Origin: 40CM-4-69-5 sp036556905
GTDB taxonomy: Bacteria > Methylomirabilota > Methylomirabilia > Rokubacteriales > CSP1-6
Length of the DNA: 46,252 bases
Assembly: GCA_036556905.1 (NCBI GenBank)
Contig: DATBIM010000083.1
Span: forward strand, 1 to 46,252
Reading direction: 5' to 3'
The first letter of the stretch is position 1, and each line of letters opens with the position of its first letter. This document shows, piece by piece, positions 7,536 to 15,655 of this stretch. Made by a program: the position numbers and the translations under genes. The notes beneath the pieces are model-generated. The model worked only from the letters and a program-made list of their open reading frames with translations. It did not search any database and had not been told where the DNA came from.

Positions 7536-9278
7536 GTGATGACCTTCGAGTCGTGGTGGGAACGAGCGAAGACGTGGGCTCGCCAGGGCCGGTACTCCGA
7601 CGCGGAGGCGGCCTGCCGCGAGGCCCTGCGCCTCAAGCCCGACGACGTCCGCGCCCGGCTGGATCTCGGACTGGCCCTGCGCCGGCAGCGACGCACCGAT
7701 GAAGCCGAGGCGGTCCTACGCGAGGCGCTGGGCCTGGAGCCCGACATCGCCACGACCCACGCCGAGCTCGGCGCGATCCTCTTCGAGCAGGGGCGCTATG
7801 CGGACGCGGTGGTCGCCTTCCGGGAGGCCGTTCGGCTTCGTCCCGACTTCGCCCGGGCCTACGTGAATCTGGGACTGACGCTCGAGCGCCAGGGGGAGTG
7901 GAGTGGTGCCGAAGCCGCCTTTCGCGAGGCCCTGACGCTGCGCGCGGACGATCCCGTGGCCCGCGCCAACCTGGGCCTGGTGCTCCGCCGCTTGCGGCGT
8001 CCCGCCGACGCCGAGGCCGTCCTCCGCGACGGGGTGATGCGCCAGCCCAGCTCGGCCTCCGCGCAGGCCGACCTGGCAACGACGCTGTTCGAGCAGGGAC
8101 AGTACGCGGAGGCCGAGGCCGCCTATCGCGAGGCGGGGCGTCTGCGCCCACAATGGGTGCGGCCCCACGCTGGGCTGGCCGCGACGCTCGAGCGCCGGGG
8201 TCGTCTGCGCGAGGCCGTCGCCACCTACCGCGAGGCCGTACGCCTGCAGCCGGACGACCCCGATCTGCACCGCCGGCTGGGCATCGTGCTGGCCAAGCGT
8301 CGGCGCCACGCGGAAGCGGTCACGGCTCTGCGCGAGGCGCTGCGCTTGCGCCCGGACGACATCGATGCGCGCTGGGAGCTCGCCGTGGTCCTGGAACGGC
8401 AGGGCGACTACGAGGGGGCGATCACCGAGTTATGGTGCGCGATTCGGGCACGGCCGGCGGCCCTCGCGCCCTATCGGCTCCTGGCCCTGGCGCTGCACCG
8501 GCAGGGCCGCTGGGCGGACGTGGCCGCCGTCTACGCCGAAGCCCTCGCCCACCATCCCGATAACGCCGACCTCCACGCGGCGCGGGGGCACGCGCTGGGT
8601 GCCTCCGGCGACTACGCGGGTGCTGCGGTCGCGTTTCGCGAAGCCCTTCGCCTGGGCCCGCGGAGCTCCGGCCTTCTCTTCGAGCTCGGGGTGTCGCTCG
8701 GACGCCAGGGCCGCCACGCCGAGGCCGAGCACGCCTTCCGGGAAGCGCTCAAACTCAATCCCGACGACATCCGGGCGCGCGCCAACTACGCCCTGGGCCT
8801 CGGGCGCCAGGGCCGTCACGCGGAGGCCGAGCAGGCGTACCGGGAAGCGCTGGCGCGCCGCCCCGACCACCCGGCGCTGCATCGGGGGCTGGGCGTGGCG
8901 CTGTACTGGCTCGGCCGGCATGCCGCGGCCGAGGCCGCGTTCGAGGAGGCGATCCGGCTCCGGCCGGGGTATGTCCGGGCGCTCGGCGATCTCGGCGAGT
9001 TGCTCACCGAGCAGGGGCGTCACAAGGACGCCGAGGTTGTGTATCGCACCGCCCTCGCCCACCGGCCCCTGTCGGCGCGCTCCCGGGCCGCGCTCGGCGG
9101 CGTGCTGCTCGCGCAGCAGCGCTGGGCCGACGCCGAGGCCGAGTATCGCGAAGCGCTCCGCATCGACGGCGATCTGGCCGCCGCCCACCTGGGCCTCTGG
9201 CAGGCGCTGGAGGCGCAGGGCAAGTGGATCGAGCTGGAGCAGGCGCGCAGCCGGGTCCCCCGCGTCAGCGCCCGTTGA
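7536..9278 (+). CDS. TPR-repeat protein (about 17 repeats)
   Basis: The product is 580 residues from GTG 7536, or 579 from the adjacent ATG 7539. Nearly the whole length is tetratricopeptide repeats of 34 residues. I count sixteen full units plus a partial one, each with a core like RQGRxAEAExxFREALRLxPDD. There is no signal peptide or membrane segment, so it is probably a cytoplasmic scaffold for protein-protein contacts. The repeats are very similar to each other, for example residues around the two GRQGRHAEAE copies near 8700-8840, suggesting recent duplications. The gene diverges from the PEP-CTERM/exosortase pair and its stop overlaps the convergent gene by 14 bp. TPR proteins often accompany exosortase loci, but the partner here is unknown. 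Confidence 0.92.
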   Translation: MMTFESWWERAKTWARQGRYSDAEAACREALRLKPDDVRARLDLGLALRRQRRTDEAEAVLREALGLEPDIATTHAELGAILFEQGRYADAVVAFREAVRLRPDFARAYVNLGLTLERQGEWSGAEAAFREALTLRADDPVARANLGLVLRRLRRPADAEAVLRDGVMRQPSSASAQADLATTLFEQGQYAEAEAAYREAGRLRPQWVRPHAGLAATLERRGRLREAVATYREAVRLQPDDPDLHRRLGIVLAKRRRHAEAVTALREALRLRPDDIDARWELAVVLERQGDYEGAITELWCAIRARPAALAPYRLLALALHRQGRWADVAAVYAEALAHHPDNADLHAARGHALGASGDYAGAAVAFREALRLGPRSSGLLFELGVSLGRQGRHAEAEHAFREALKLNPDDIRARANYALGLGRQGRHAEAEQAYREALARRPDHPALHRGLGVALYWLGRHAAAEAAFEEAIRLRPGYVRALGDLGELLTEQGRHKDAEVVYRTALAHRPLSARSRAALGGVLLAQQRWADAEAEYREALRIDGDLAAAHLGLWQALEAQGKWIELEQARSRVPRVSAR

Positions 9279-9972
9279 GCAGCCGGCCGAATTCCTCGAG
9301 CTGGCGCGAGGGCACGTCGGGGGCCTGCCGCAACTGCTCCAGCACAGCGTCGGGGGACTCCTCGAGGGCGCGGCTGACCCGCGCGAACTTCTTCATGAGG
9401 CGGTGAGCTTCCAGGTCGGCCTTCCGCTGCGCCGCCCCCTGCAGGGCTCGGAAGCCAAACGCGATCACCCGGTTGTCGAGCCGGACGAAGCCGGAAACCG
9501 CCGGCGTGAGGAGCACACGGCCCTGCGCGGCCGGAATGGCGTGGTACTCGATCATCGTGAGCGCCTGACCGTGGATCGTCGGGAGCAGGGTCTTGTTGTA
9601 CTCGCCCCGGGCGTGGAACAGGCGCGTGCCGTTCGCGGCGTAGACGATGCGGAACTGTCCGGTGAGGCCCCGCCCGTCGTCGAGGACCATCCCGTCGGGC
9701 GTATTCCAGATCTTGAATTTCGCCAGCCGGAGCGTGCGGGCCACCTGGGTCGCGAACGCCGGATGGTCGAGGAGGTACTCGAAGACCTCGGCCCGCACCA
9801 GGAACGGTTCGGCCTCCACGCGGGTCACGACGTCGGCCGTGGTCGCCAGCTGTTCGAAGGCGACGCGCTGGGCCACCGGCACGGTCGCGGGTAACTCGAG
9901 CCGCGGATTGCCGGCCGCCAGCGTGGCCGCCATGACGAGCCCGAGCGTCACGATGACGAACGAACCGCGCAC
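9265..9972 (-). CDS. Exported protein of unknown family
   Basis: From GTG 9972 the product is 235 residues with an N-terminal signal-like stretch (VRGSFVIVTLGLVMAATLAA), then a soluble region. It contains PATVPVAQRVAFEQL, an IWNTPDGMVLDDGRGLTGQF strand region and a C-terminal helical, charged end. I do not recognise the fold; a periplasmic location is inferred. The open frame extends upstream to 10146, but the signal peptide fits the GTG at 9972. A TATACT hexamer at 9982-9987 on this strand lies only 9 nt from the GTG, so the mRNA may be nearly leaderless. The gene converges with and overlaps the TPR gene and diverges from the GvpL/F gene. Confidence 0.7.
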   Translation of the reverse strand: MRGSFVIVTLGLVMAATLAAGNPRLELPATVPVAQRVAFEQLATTADVVTRVEAEPFLVRAEVFEYLLDHPAFATQVARTLRLAKFKIWNTPDGMVLDDGRGLTGQFRIVYAANGTRLFHARGEYNKTLLPTIHGQALTMIEYHAIPAAQGRVLLTPAVSGFVRLDNRVIAFGFRALQGAAQRKADLEAHRLMKKFARVSRALEESPDAVLEQLRQAPDVPSRQLEEFGRLLNGR

Positions 9973-10014
9973 GGTCTCAAAAGTATAACAGCAGGGAAAT
10001 CTCGCCCATACCCC

Positions 10015-10043
10015 TTGACCTGGTGCCGGCCCCCCCGTACTCT
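10015..10043 (+). promoter_or_regulatory. Sigma70-like promoter for GvpL/F gene
   Basis: TTGACC at 10015-10020 and TACTCT at 10038-10043 are 17 bp apart, a fair -35/-10 pair. The predicted transcript would start about 40 nt before the ATG at 10092, which has the strong Shine-Dalgarno AAGGAGG. Confidence 0.5.
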
Positions 10044-10091
10044 CGCTCGCGACGCTCCCTGGCCCGATTCCCCCACGCCAAGGAGGCAGCG

Positions 10092-10748
10092 ATGCTCCGA
10101 TATCTGTACGCGATCGTGCAAGGCCTGCCGGGGGCGTGGCGCCCACCTCGGGTGGGCGTGGGCGACACTCTCGTCAAACAGCCCTTCCGTGAGCTCCTGC
10201 TCATCTCGAGCCCGATCGCCTCGGCACCGCCGCGAACCCCCAGCGCCGAAGCCGCCCACGATGACGTCGTGGCCAGCCTGCTCGAGGCCTCGGCCGTCCT
10301 GCCGCTGCGCTTCGGGACGGTCGTGGCCGAGACCGAGCTCGAGGGCTGGCTGGACGCCCGGTGGACCCGGATCCGCGCCGGGCTCGCCGAGGTGCGCGGC
10401 CGCGTGGAGATGAGCGTACGCCTGCTCCAGCTCGATCAGCGCACTCCGGATTCCCCGGCGGTTGCCCGCGAATTCGCGGAGACCTCGCTCCGGGGACTCG
10501 CCGACCGTCTCGTCGAGCGCGCCGGCGTGACGACCTGGCGCTACTGTCCGGCCGGGCGAGGCGCCAACCTCACGGCCTCGGTCGTCTTTCTCGTCCCCCG
10601 CGAGGAGGTCCCGGTGTTCCTGGCCCGCATCGCCCCCGTGGCGGCGAGGGCCGAGAACATGGCGGTCGTCCCCACCGGGCCCGGGCCGGCGTACTCGTTC
10701 GCCCCGCCCCTGGAAGGCGGGGTGTCCGTGGTGGCGGCCTCGGCCTAG
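10092..10748 (+). CDS. GvpL/GvpF family gas vesicle-type protein
   Basis: The product from ATG 10092 has 218 residues; the start is fixed by AAGGAGG 5 nt upstream. It matches the GvpL/GvpF pattern: LRYLYAIVQGLP at the start, HDDVVASLLEASAVLPLRFG in the first domain, repeated charged helices and a C-terminal GPGPAYSF (family consensus GPWPPYSF). GvpF/L proteins are minor gas vesicle components that bind GvpA during assembly. No gvpA or other gvp gene is in the window, so this is an orphan here. It leads a short plus-strand unit with a small acidic protein and a kinase-like protein, so a non-flotation role is possible. Confidence 0.85.
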   Translation: MLRYLYAIVQGLPGAWRPPRVGVGDTLVKQPFRELLLISSPIASAPPRTPSAEAAHDDVVASLLEASAVLPLRFGTVVAETELEGWLDARWTRIRAGLAEVRGRVEMSVRLLQLDQRTPDSPAVAREFAETSLRGLADRLVERAGVTTWRYCPAGRGANLTASVVFLVPREEVPVFLARIAPVAARAENMAVVPTGPGPAYSFAPPLEGGVSVVAASA

Positions 10749-10812
10749 CCCAGCGCCTTGCCGGCGCCCCGGCATTCGGTTAGGCTGGGCGTCCACCTGG
10801 AGGGGAGCCGGT

Positions 10813-11010
10813 ATGCCGCGACTCGCGCGCGCGCGCGTCGAGCAGCTGATGGCCGAGCAGCCTGGCCGCACCCTGGAGGAGGCCCTCGATGTGTACGAGG
10901 TCTTCGCCAGTGGCTCCCTGAGTGACGAGGTCTACATCCTCGAGGACGTCGCCGGCAAGCGCATTGCGATCGCTCCGACCGCGCTCAAAGACCAGTATCG
11001 GCGGGGGTGA
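10813..11010 (+). CDS. Small protein of unknown function
   Basis: This 65-residue ORF from ATG 10813 is preceded by GGAGGGGAG. The product is amphipathic, with an N-terminal basic helix (PRLARARVEQLMAEQ), a middle helix with Thr-Leu-Glu-Glu, then an EVYILEDVAGKRIAIAP strand-like part. No signal peptide or Cys is present. It lies 64 bp after the GvpL/F stop and 3 bp before the kinase-like gene, so the three genes probably form one transcript. Family unrecognised. Confidence 0.7.
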   Translation: MPRLARARVEQLMAEQPGRTLEEALDVYEVFASGSLSDEVYILEDVAGKRIAIAPTALKDQYRRG

Positions 11011-11013
11011 ACC

Positions 11014-11841
11014 ATGGCCATCCTGACGATCTCGCATCAGATGGGCGCCGGCGGGCCGGAGGTCGGCATGGCCGTCGCCCAGCGTCTGGGCTATCGCTAC
11101 GTCGACCAGGAGCTGCTCCAGGACGCGGTGCGCCGGTACGGGCTAGCCGAGGAGAAGCTCTCGCACCTCGATGAGTCGAAGCCCTCGCTCTTCGAGCGCT
11201 TCGACGCCGAAACGCGGCACTACATCACGATCCTCCAGACGACGCTGCTCGAGTTCGCCGAGGTCGACAACGTCGTTCTCATGGGCCGGGGCGGGCAGTG
11301 GCTGCTCCGCGGCATCCCCCACGTGGTGCGCATCCGCCTGATCGCGCCCTTCGAGCACCGCGTACGCCAGTGGGTCAAGCGCTCCACCGAGCTGGCCCGG
11401 GAGACCCCGAACCAGCGGGCCGCCGCCGACTTTCTGCGCCGCGACGATGGCGAGAAGCGGGGGCGCATGCGCTATCTGTACGAGGTGGACGTCGACGAGC
11501 CGACGCTCTACGACATCGTGTTCAACACCGAGAAGCTGCCCTACGAAGCCATCGTGGACATGATCGAGCGGGCGGCCCGCCATCCCGCCGTGGCCACCAC
11601 GGAGCGCGCCCGCCAGATCGTCGCCGACCGCGCGTTGGCCTCGCGCGTCCAGGTCGCCCTGGCCATCCACCCCGAGACCCGTCGCTACCGCCTCACCGTG
11701 GAGTCGCAGAACGGCATCGTGACCATCGAGGGCACGACGGCGCTGGAGCAGGCCTTGCAAGTGGCGCGTGAGGTTCCGGGCGTGCGCGACGTGCGCACGC
11801 GACCGCTGGAGGTTCCGCCCATCCCACCCTTCGTGGCTTAG
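11014..11841 (+). CDS. Cytidylate kinase-like protein with C-terminal BON domain
   Basis: The protein has 275 residues. The first 190 or so fit the cytidylate kinase-like family (Cytidylate_kin2): ISHQMGAGGPEVG near residues 6-18 stands in place of a classical P-loop, followed by AQRLGYRYVDQELL and a VVLMGRGGQWLL strand. The last 65 residues, around RLTVESQNGIVTIEGTT, look like a BON domain, which usually binds phospholipid or other ligands. Such kinase-like proteins may phosphorylate nucleotides or act as sensors; the substrate is unknown. A BON domain fused to this fold, behind an orphan GvpL/F gene, is unusual. A perfect hairpin follows the stop. Confidence 0.8.
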   Translation: MAILTISHQMGAGGPEVGMAVAQRLGYRYVDQELLQDAVRRYGLAEEKLSHLDESKPSLFERFDAETRHYITILQTTLLEFAEVDNVVLMGRGGQWLLRGIPHVVRIRLIAPFEHRVRQWVKRSTELARETPNQRAAADFLRRDDGEKRGRMRYLYEVDVDEPTLYDIVFNTEKLPYEAIVDMIERAARHPAVATTERARQIVADRALASRVQVALAIHPETRRYRLTVESQNGIVTIEGTTALEQALQVAREVPGVRDVRTRPLEVPPIPPFVA

Positions 11842-11845
11842 AAAA

Positions 11846-11872
11846 ATGGGGGGCCCCGAGATGGCCCCCCAT
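11846..11872 (-). terminator. Rho-independent terminator for the degQ-like gene
   Basis: ATGGGGGGCC at 11846-11855 pairs perfectly over 10 bp with GGCCCCCCAT at 11863-11872 around a 7-nt loop. On the minus strand the stem is followed by a T run (complement of AAAAA at 11842-11846), the classic intrinsic signal for the protease gene ending at 11908. On the plus strand it sits 5 bp after the kinase-like gene but lacks a U tract. Confidence 0.75.
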
Positions 11873-11907
11873 ACCCCCCACCGCTCGCCTCGACGACCCG
11901 TCGGCCC

Positions 11908-13080
11908 TCAGCGAGACGGGCCGGCGCTGTCCGGGGCTTCGGCGACCGTGAGCTCGACGGTCCGGGGCTTGCGGTCCCGCACGATGTCGATCTTCACCGT
12001 GCGCCCGACCTCGGTCTCGGCGGCCAACCGCTGCAGGTGGTGGTAGTCGTCGACGTCGACGCCATTGAAGCTCACCACCACATCGTTGGGGCGCAGCTCA
12101 CTGCTGGCGGCGGGGCTGTTGGGATAGACCCGGGCCACGACCGCCCCCCGCGTTCCCTTCGCGCCCAATGCCTCCGCGAGCTCGGCCGTGAGCGGCTGCA
12201 GCGCGACGCCCAGCCAGCCGCGCGTCACCTTCCCCCGGTCGATGAGCTGGCCCATCACCCGGCGGACCATGTTGGCGGGAATGGCGAAGCCGATCCCCTG
12301 GCCGGTGGCCACGATGGCGGTGTTGATACCGATCACCTCGCCCTTGAGGTTGACGAGCGGGCCTCCGGAGTTCCCGGGGTTGATGGACGCGTCGGTCTGG
12401 ATGAAGTTCTCGTAGCTGGCGATGCCCACGTCCGAGCGCCCCGTGGCGCTGACTACCCCCACGGTGACCGTCTGGTCGAGGCCGAAGGGATTGCCGATGG
12501 CGATCGCCCACTCGCCGACGCGGAGCGCGTCGGAGTTGCCGAGGCTGGCAACGGCCAATTCCCCCTCCGGCTCGAACCGCACCACGGCGAGATCGGTCTT
12601 GGCGTCGGTGCCGATGATGCGGCCACGGTGCTCGCGCTTGGAGGACAAGCGCACGGTCACCGCGTCGGCACCCTTGATCACGTGGAAGTTCGTGAGGACG
12701 TAGCCGCGACGGTCGATGATCACCCCTGAGCCGAGCCCGGGCTGGCGGAACTCGCCCGGACCACCGGGGCGGTTGCGTCCGAAGAACTGATCGAAGAATT
12801 CCTTGAAGAAAGGGTCCTCGGTGGACGGCCCCGGCGTCGCTGGCGGCCGCCGGGGTCGCGCCATCTGCACGGTTCCGATGTGAACGACGGCGGGCCGCAC
12901 CCGCTCGGCGACGGTGACGAACGCGGCCTGCAGCGTGTCGGCGGTCGCCATCGGCGATGGCGCGGGCGGCTCGGGTCGCCCCCGCAGGCTGGTCCACATC
13001 GCGTGAGCCCAGAAACCCCCGCCAAGACAGGCAAAAAGTAATGCGGCGAGCAGAAAGGTTCGGGCGGTGCTTGGCGTCAT
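11908..13080 (-). CDS. DegP/DegQ-like periplasmic serine protease
   Basis: The product has 390 residues. An N-terminal membrane anchor (about residues 8-28) is followed by a trypsin-like domain with the HtrA triad His133 (TNFHVIKG), Asp163 (KTDLAVV) and Ser238 (GNSGGPLV), then one PDZ domain in the last 100 residues (GVALQPL and NGVDVDDYHHL). The family degrades or refolds misfolded envelope proteins. Only one PDZ is present, as in DegS-type or short HtrA proteins. It is transcribed away from the polysaccharide locus from a near-consensus promoter and ends at a strong terminator, so it is an independent unit. Quality control of surface export machinery is plausible. Confidence 0.93.
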   Translation of the reverse strand: MTPSTARTFLLAALLFACLGGGFWAHAMWTSLRGRPEPPAPSPMATADTLQAAFVTVAERVRPAVVHIGTVQMARPRRPPATPGPSTEDPFFKEFFDQFFGRNRPGGPGEFRQPGLGSGVIIDRRGYVLTNFHVIKGADAVTVRLSSKREHRGRIIGTDAKTDLAVVRFEPEGELAVASLGNSDALRVGEWAIAIGNPFGLDQTVTVGVVSATGRSDVGIASYENFIQTDASINPGNSGGPLVNLKGEVIGINTAIVATGQGIGFAIPANMVRRVMGQLIDRGKVTRGWLGVALQPLTAELAEALGAKGTRGAVVARVYPNSPAASSELRPNDVVVSFNGVDVDDYHHLQRLAAETEVGRTVKIDIVRDRKPRTVELTVAEAPDSAGPSR

Positions 13081-13104
13081 GAAGAGCTATGGCCCTGCAT
13101 GGGG

Positions 13105-13133
13105 ATGATAGGGAGCCGGGCGGGCAGTGTCAA
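13105..13133 (-). promoter_or_regulatory. Near-consensus sigma70 promoter for the protease gene
   Basis: Read on the minus strand, TTGACA (13133-13128) and TATCAT (13110-13105) are separated by 17 bp. The predicted start of transcription is about 18 nt before the ATG at 13080. This is the best sigma70 promoter in the window and implies strong, constitutive-looking expression. Confidence 0.75.
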
Positions 13134-13199
13134 GCGAAGTATCCCAAAAACAATGCTTTTTTCTTGACCCCCCAAGAGCGGAAAAGGGAGAATTCCCTA

Positions 13200-14846
13200 T
13201 TGCATAAGGACGAGCTTCGCGTAATACGGTTTGACATTCGTGCCACTCTTGCCCTGCTGCTCGTCGTATCCCTGCTCGCCCCGACCGCCGCCGTCGCCCA
13301 AGGCCCGCCACCCCCCCCGGCCCCGGAGCCGAGGGCGCCGGGCGCGCCCCCGCCGCCGACACCGCCGCTGCAGCTGCCCCAGCCCCCGGGCACGGATTTT
13401 CCCGTGCGCGCGCCTGGTGGCGGCGCGGTCCCCCGGACGGACCCGTGCATGCAAGCCACCGTGGGCGGGGTCTTCCCGCGCGTGCAGAGCACCGATTACA
13501 CGCTCGGTCCCGGTGACGTGCTCGACGTGCAAATTACCGGTCGGATCGAGGTCACTCGGCAGCAGCTGGTGGTCGATCCCGAGGGCGTGGCCAGCATCCC
13601 GCCCGTGGGCACCGTGCCGCTCGGAGGACTGACCCTGCGAGAGGCGAACCGGAGTATCAGCCAGCGCGTGCGCGCGGTGCTGCGCTATTCGGACGTGACG
13701 ATCTCCGTGGCCATTCCCCGTTGCTTCGAGGTCATCCTTTCCGGCGAAGTCGAACGACCGGGGGCGATTCAGACCTCGGCGCTGCGCCGCGTACACGACC
13801 TGCTGCTGGCGGCTGGCGGCATCACGCCCCGGGGCAGCGTGCGCCGGGTCGTCGTGCACCGCCGGGGCAGCGAGACCCAGGTGGATCTCCTGCGCTTCGA
13901 GCTGCGTGGCGATCTCGGTCAGAACCCCCTGGCCGAAGAGGGCATGCGGGTCTACGTTCCCCCTCGCGGCGGCTACGTCACGCTGAGCGGGGCCGTCCGT
14001 CGCCCCGGGGAATACGAGATCGCGCCCGAGGGCACGTTGAGCGAGATCCTGGACCTGACCGGAGGCGTTCGCCAGAACGCGGCCACGACCGAGGCCCGCC
14101 TCACCCGCATGCTCCCCGACGGCCGCCAGGAGACGCTGGCGCTGGACATCGCCAAAGCCCAGGCGACGCCGGGGGACCTGCCCCTCCGGCCGGGCGATGT
14201 GCTGTTCGTGCCCTCCCTGGGGGTCCTCCAGGACGTCCTCGAGATCCGGGGCGCGTTCAATGGCACGCCGGAGTCGAGCCGCACGACGACCGCGGGCCGG
14301 CCCACGATCGTGCAGCGGTTCGAGCTGGCCCGAGGTGACCGGATCAAGGACGTCGTCGGCCGGGCCGGCGGCGCCGCGGCCTACGCCGACCTCCGGCTGG
14401 CCTTCGTGGACCGGACGGGAGCGGGAGGTCCGCGCCAGCGCATCCCGCTGGATCTGCACCGACTGCTGGTCGAGAAGGACGACACCCAGAACATCGAGCT
14501 CGAGAACGGCGATGTGCTGATGCTGCCCGTGGCCGAAGACAAGGTCTACGTGCTCGGCGAGGTCCGGACCCCCGGCGCCGTCGACTTTCGTCCCGACCTC
14601 ACGCCCCGCGAGTACCTCGCGCTGGCTGGCGGCCCCACCGTCCGCGCCCGCTTCAAGAACGCCTCGGTGACCTTCCGGAACGGCCGCTCGTATTTGCTGG
14701 CGCAGGCGCCGCCGCTGGAGCCGGGCGCGGTGGTGACGGTGCCCGAGGTCTCGGTACGCTGGTACCAGGACTACCTGGCCATCGCGCAGGCGGTGGCCTC
14801 CATCATCACCGCCTACACCTCGCTCTACTTCCTGTTCAGGGACTGA
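13200..14846 (+). CDS. Polysaccharide export protein with SLBB domains (Wza-like)
   Basis: The likely start is TTG 13200: GGGAG lies 9 nt upstream and a signal peptide follows (hydrophobic core ending AAVAQG), giving 548 residues. The frame is open to 13089 but the extra N-terminus looks non-coding. After a Pro-rich stretch comes a poly-export domain (YTLGPGDVLDVQITG) and about four SLBB-like repeats (LSGEVERPG, LSGAVRRPG, LEIRGAFN, LGEVRTPG). The C-terminus is a hydrophobic helix. The family forms the outer-membrane or periplasmic channel for exopolysaccharide. No lipobox cysteine follows the signal, unlike Wza. It opens the assembly module, with the ATPase starting 2 nt after its stop. Confidence 0.88.
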   Translation: MHKDELRVIRFDIRATLALLLVVSLLAPTAAVAQGPPPPPAPEPRAPGAPPPPTPPLQLPQPPGTDFPVRAPGGGAVPRTDPCMQATVGGVFPRVQSTDYTLGPGDVLDVQITGRIEVTRQQLVVDPEGVASIPPVGTVPLGGLTLREANRSISQRVRAVLRYSDVTISVAIPRCFEVILSGEVERPGAIQTSALRRVHDLLLAAGGITPRGSVRRVVVHRRGSETQVDLLRFELRGDLGQNPLAEEGMRVYVPPRGGYVTLSGAVRRPGEYEIAPEGTLSEILDLTGGVRQNAATTEARLTRMLPDGRQETLALDIAKAQATPGDLPLRPGDVLFVPSLGVLQDVLEIRGAFNGTPESSRTTTAGRPTIVQRFELARGDRIKDVVGRAGGAAAYADLRLAFVDRTGAGGPRQRIPLDLHRLLVEKDDTQNIELENGDVLMLPVAEDKVYVLGEVRTPGAVDFRPDLTPREYLALAGGPTVRARFKNASVTFRNGRSYLLAQAPPLEPGAVVTVPEVSVRWYQDYLAIAQAVASIITAYTSLYFLFRD

Positions 14847-14848
14847 GC

Positions 14849-15655
14849 GTGTACGAGGCCTTCTGGGGGCTCACCGAATCACCGTTCGACAACTCGCCGA
14901 ATCCGAAGTTTCTGTACCTGTCGCCGGACCACGAAGAGGCCCTCATCCGTCTCATGTACGCGGTCCGCCAGCGCAAGGGCTGCGCCCTCCTGACCGGTGA
15001 ATACGGGTGCGGGAAGACCACGCTGTCGCGGGCCCTCATCGATCGCCTGGAGGCCGAGCGCTACGAGATCGGCCTGCTCACCAACCCCAGCTGGACGCCC
15101 ATCGATTTCCTTCGCGAGGCGCTCTACCAGCTCGGCGTGGGGACCACCGAGCGGAGCAAGCCCGAGCTGCTCCACAGCCTGCAGGATATCTTCTTCCGCA
15201 ACTTTCAGGCCGGGCGCGATACCGTCATCATCGTCGACGAGGCCCAGCTCATCGAGGATGACGCCGTCTTCGAAGAGCTGCGCCTGCTCCTGAACTTCCA
15301 GACCGACGACCGCTTCCTGGTCACCGTGCTGCTGATCGGCTCGCCCGAGTTGGCCACGCGCGTGCGCGGACTCAAGCACCTCGATCAGCGGATCGCCATC
15401 CGCTACCACCTCAACACGCTGGACGACACTCACACCGCCAACTACATCGCCCATCGCCTGCGCATGGCCGGCCTGACGCGCCGGATCTTCTCGGAGTCAG
15501 CCGTCAAGCTGATCTTCGACTTCACCCGGGGCATCCCCCGCGAGATCAACAACATCTGCGACATCGCGCTGCTGGTCGGCTCGTCCCGGGCCGTCCGGGA
15601 GCTCGATGAGCGGATCGTAGCCGAGGTGATCAAGGACAAGGTGGGCGCCGTCTGA
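14849..15655 (+). CDS. ExeA/XrtA-associated type AAA ATPase
   Basis: This 268-residue protein has a GTG start 2 nt after the SLBB gene. It begins VYEAFWGLTESPF, the hallmark of ExeA-like ATPases and the PEP-CTERM locus ATPase family, whose usual size is about 269 residues. Walker A GEYGCGKTT lies at residues 50-58 and Walker B VIIVDEAQ near 125-132. A sensor region and the GIPREINNICD segment follow. ExeA proteins bind peptidoglycan or drive secretin assembly; this version lacks a C-terminal peptidoglycan-binding domain. It is probably cytoplasmic or membrane-associated. Its stop overlaps the ATG of the HD-GYP-like gene by 1 nt, so the two are coupled. Confidence 0.9.
   Translation: MYEAFWGLTESPFDNSPNPKFLYLSPDHEEALIRLMYAVRQRKGCALLTGEYGCGKTTLSRALIDRLEAERYEIGLLTNPSWTPIDFLREALYQLGVGTTERSKPELLHSLQDIFFRNFQAGRDTVIIVDEAQLIEDDAVFEELRLLLNFQTDDRFLVTVLLIGSPELATRVRGLKHLDQRIAIRYHLNTLDDTHTANYIAHRLRMAGLTRRIFSESAVKLIFDFTRGIPREINNICDIALLVGSSRAVRELDERIVAEVIKDKVGAV

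Noticed and set aside
7600..9250. Regularly spaced repeats, as in a CRISPR array
   Set aside because: The spacing is about 102 bp and in frame, matching 34-residue TPR units, not short repeats with unique spacers.
10092..10748. A gas vesicle operon
   Set aside because: Only a GvpL/F-type gene is seen; no structural GvpA or other gvp genes are in the window.
13224..13260. TTGACA at about 13230 as a promoter for the SLBB gene
   Set aside because: It falls inside the predicted signal peptide and has no matching -10 at 16-18 bp.
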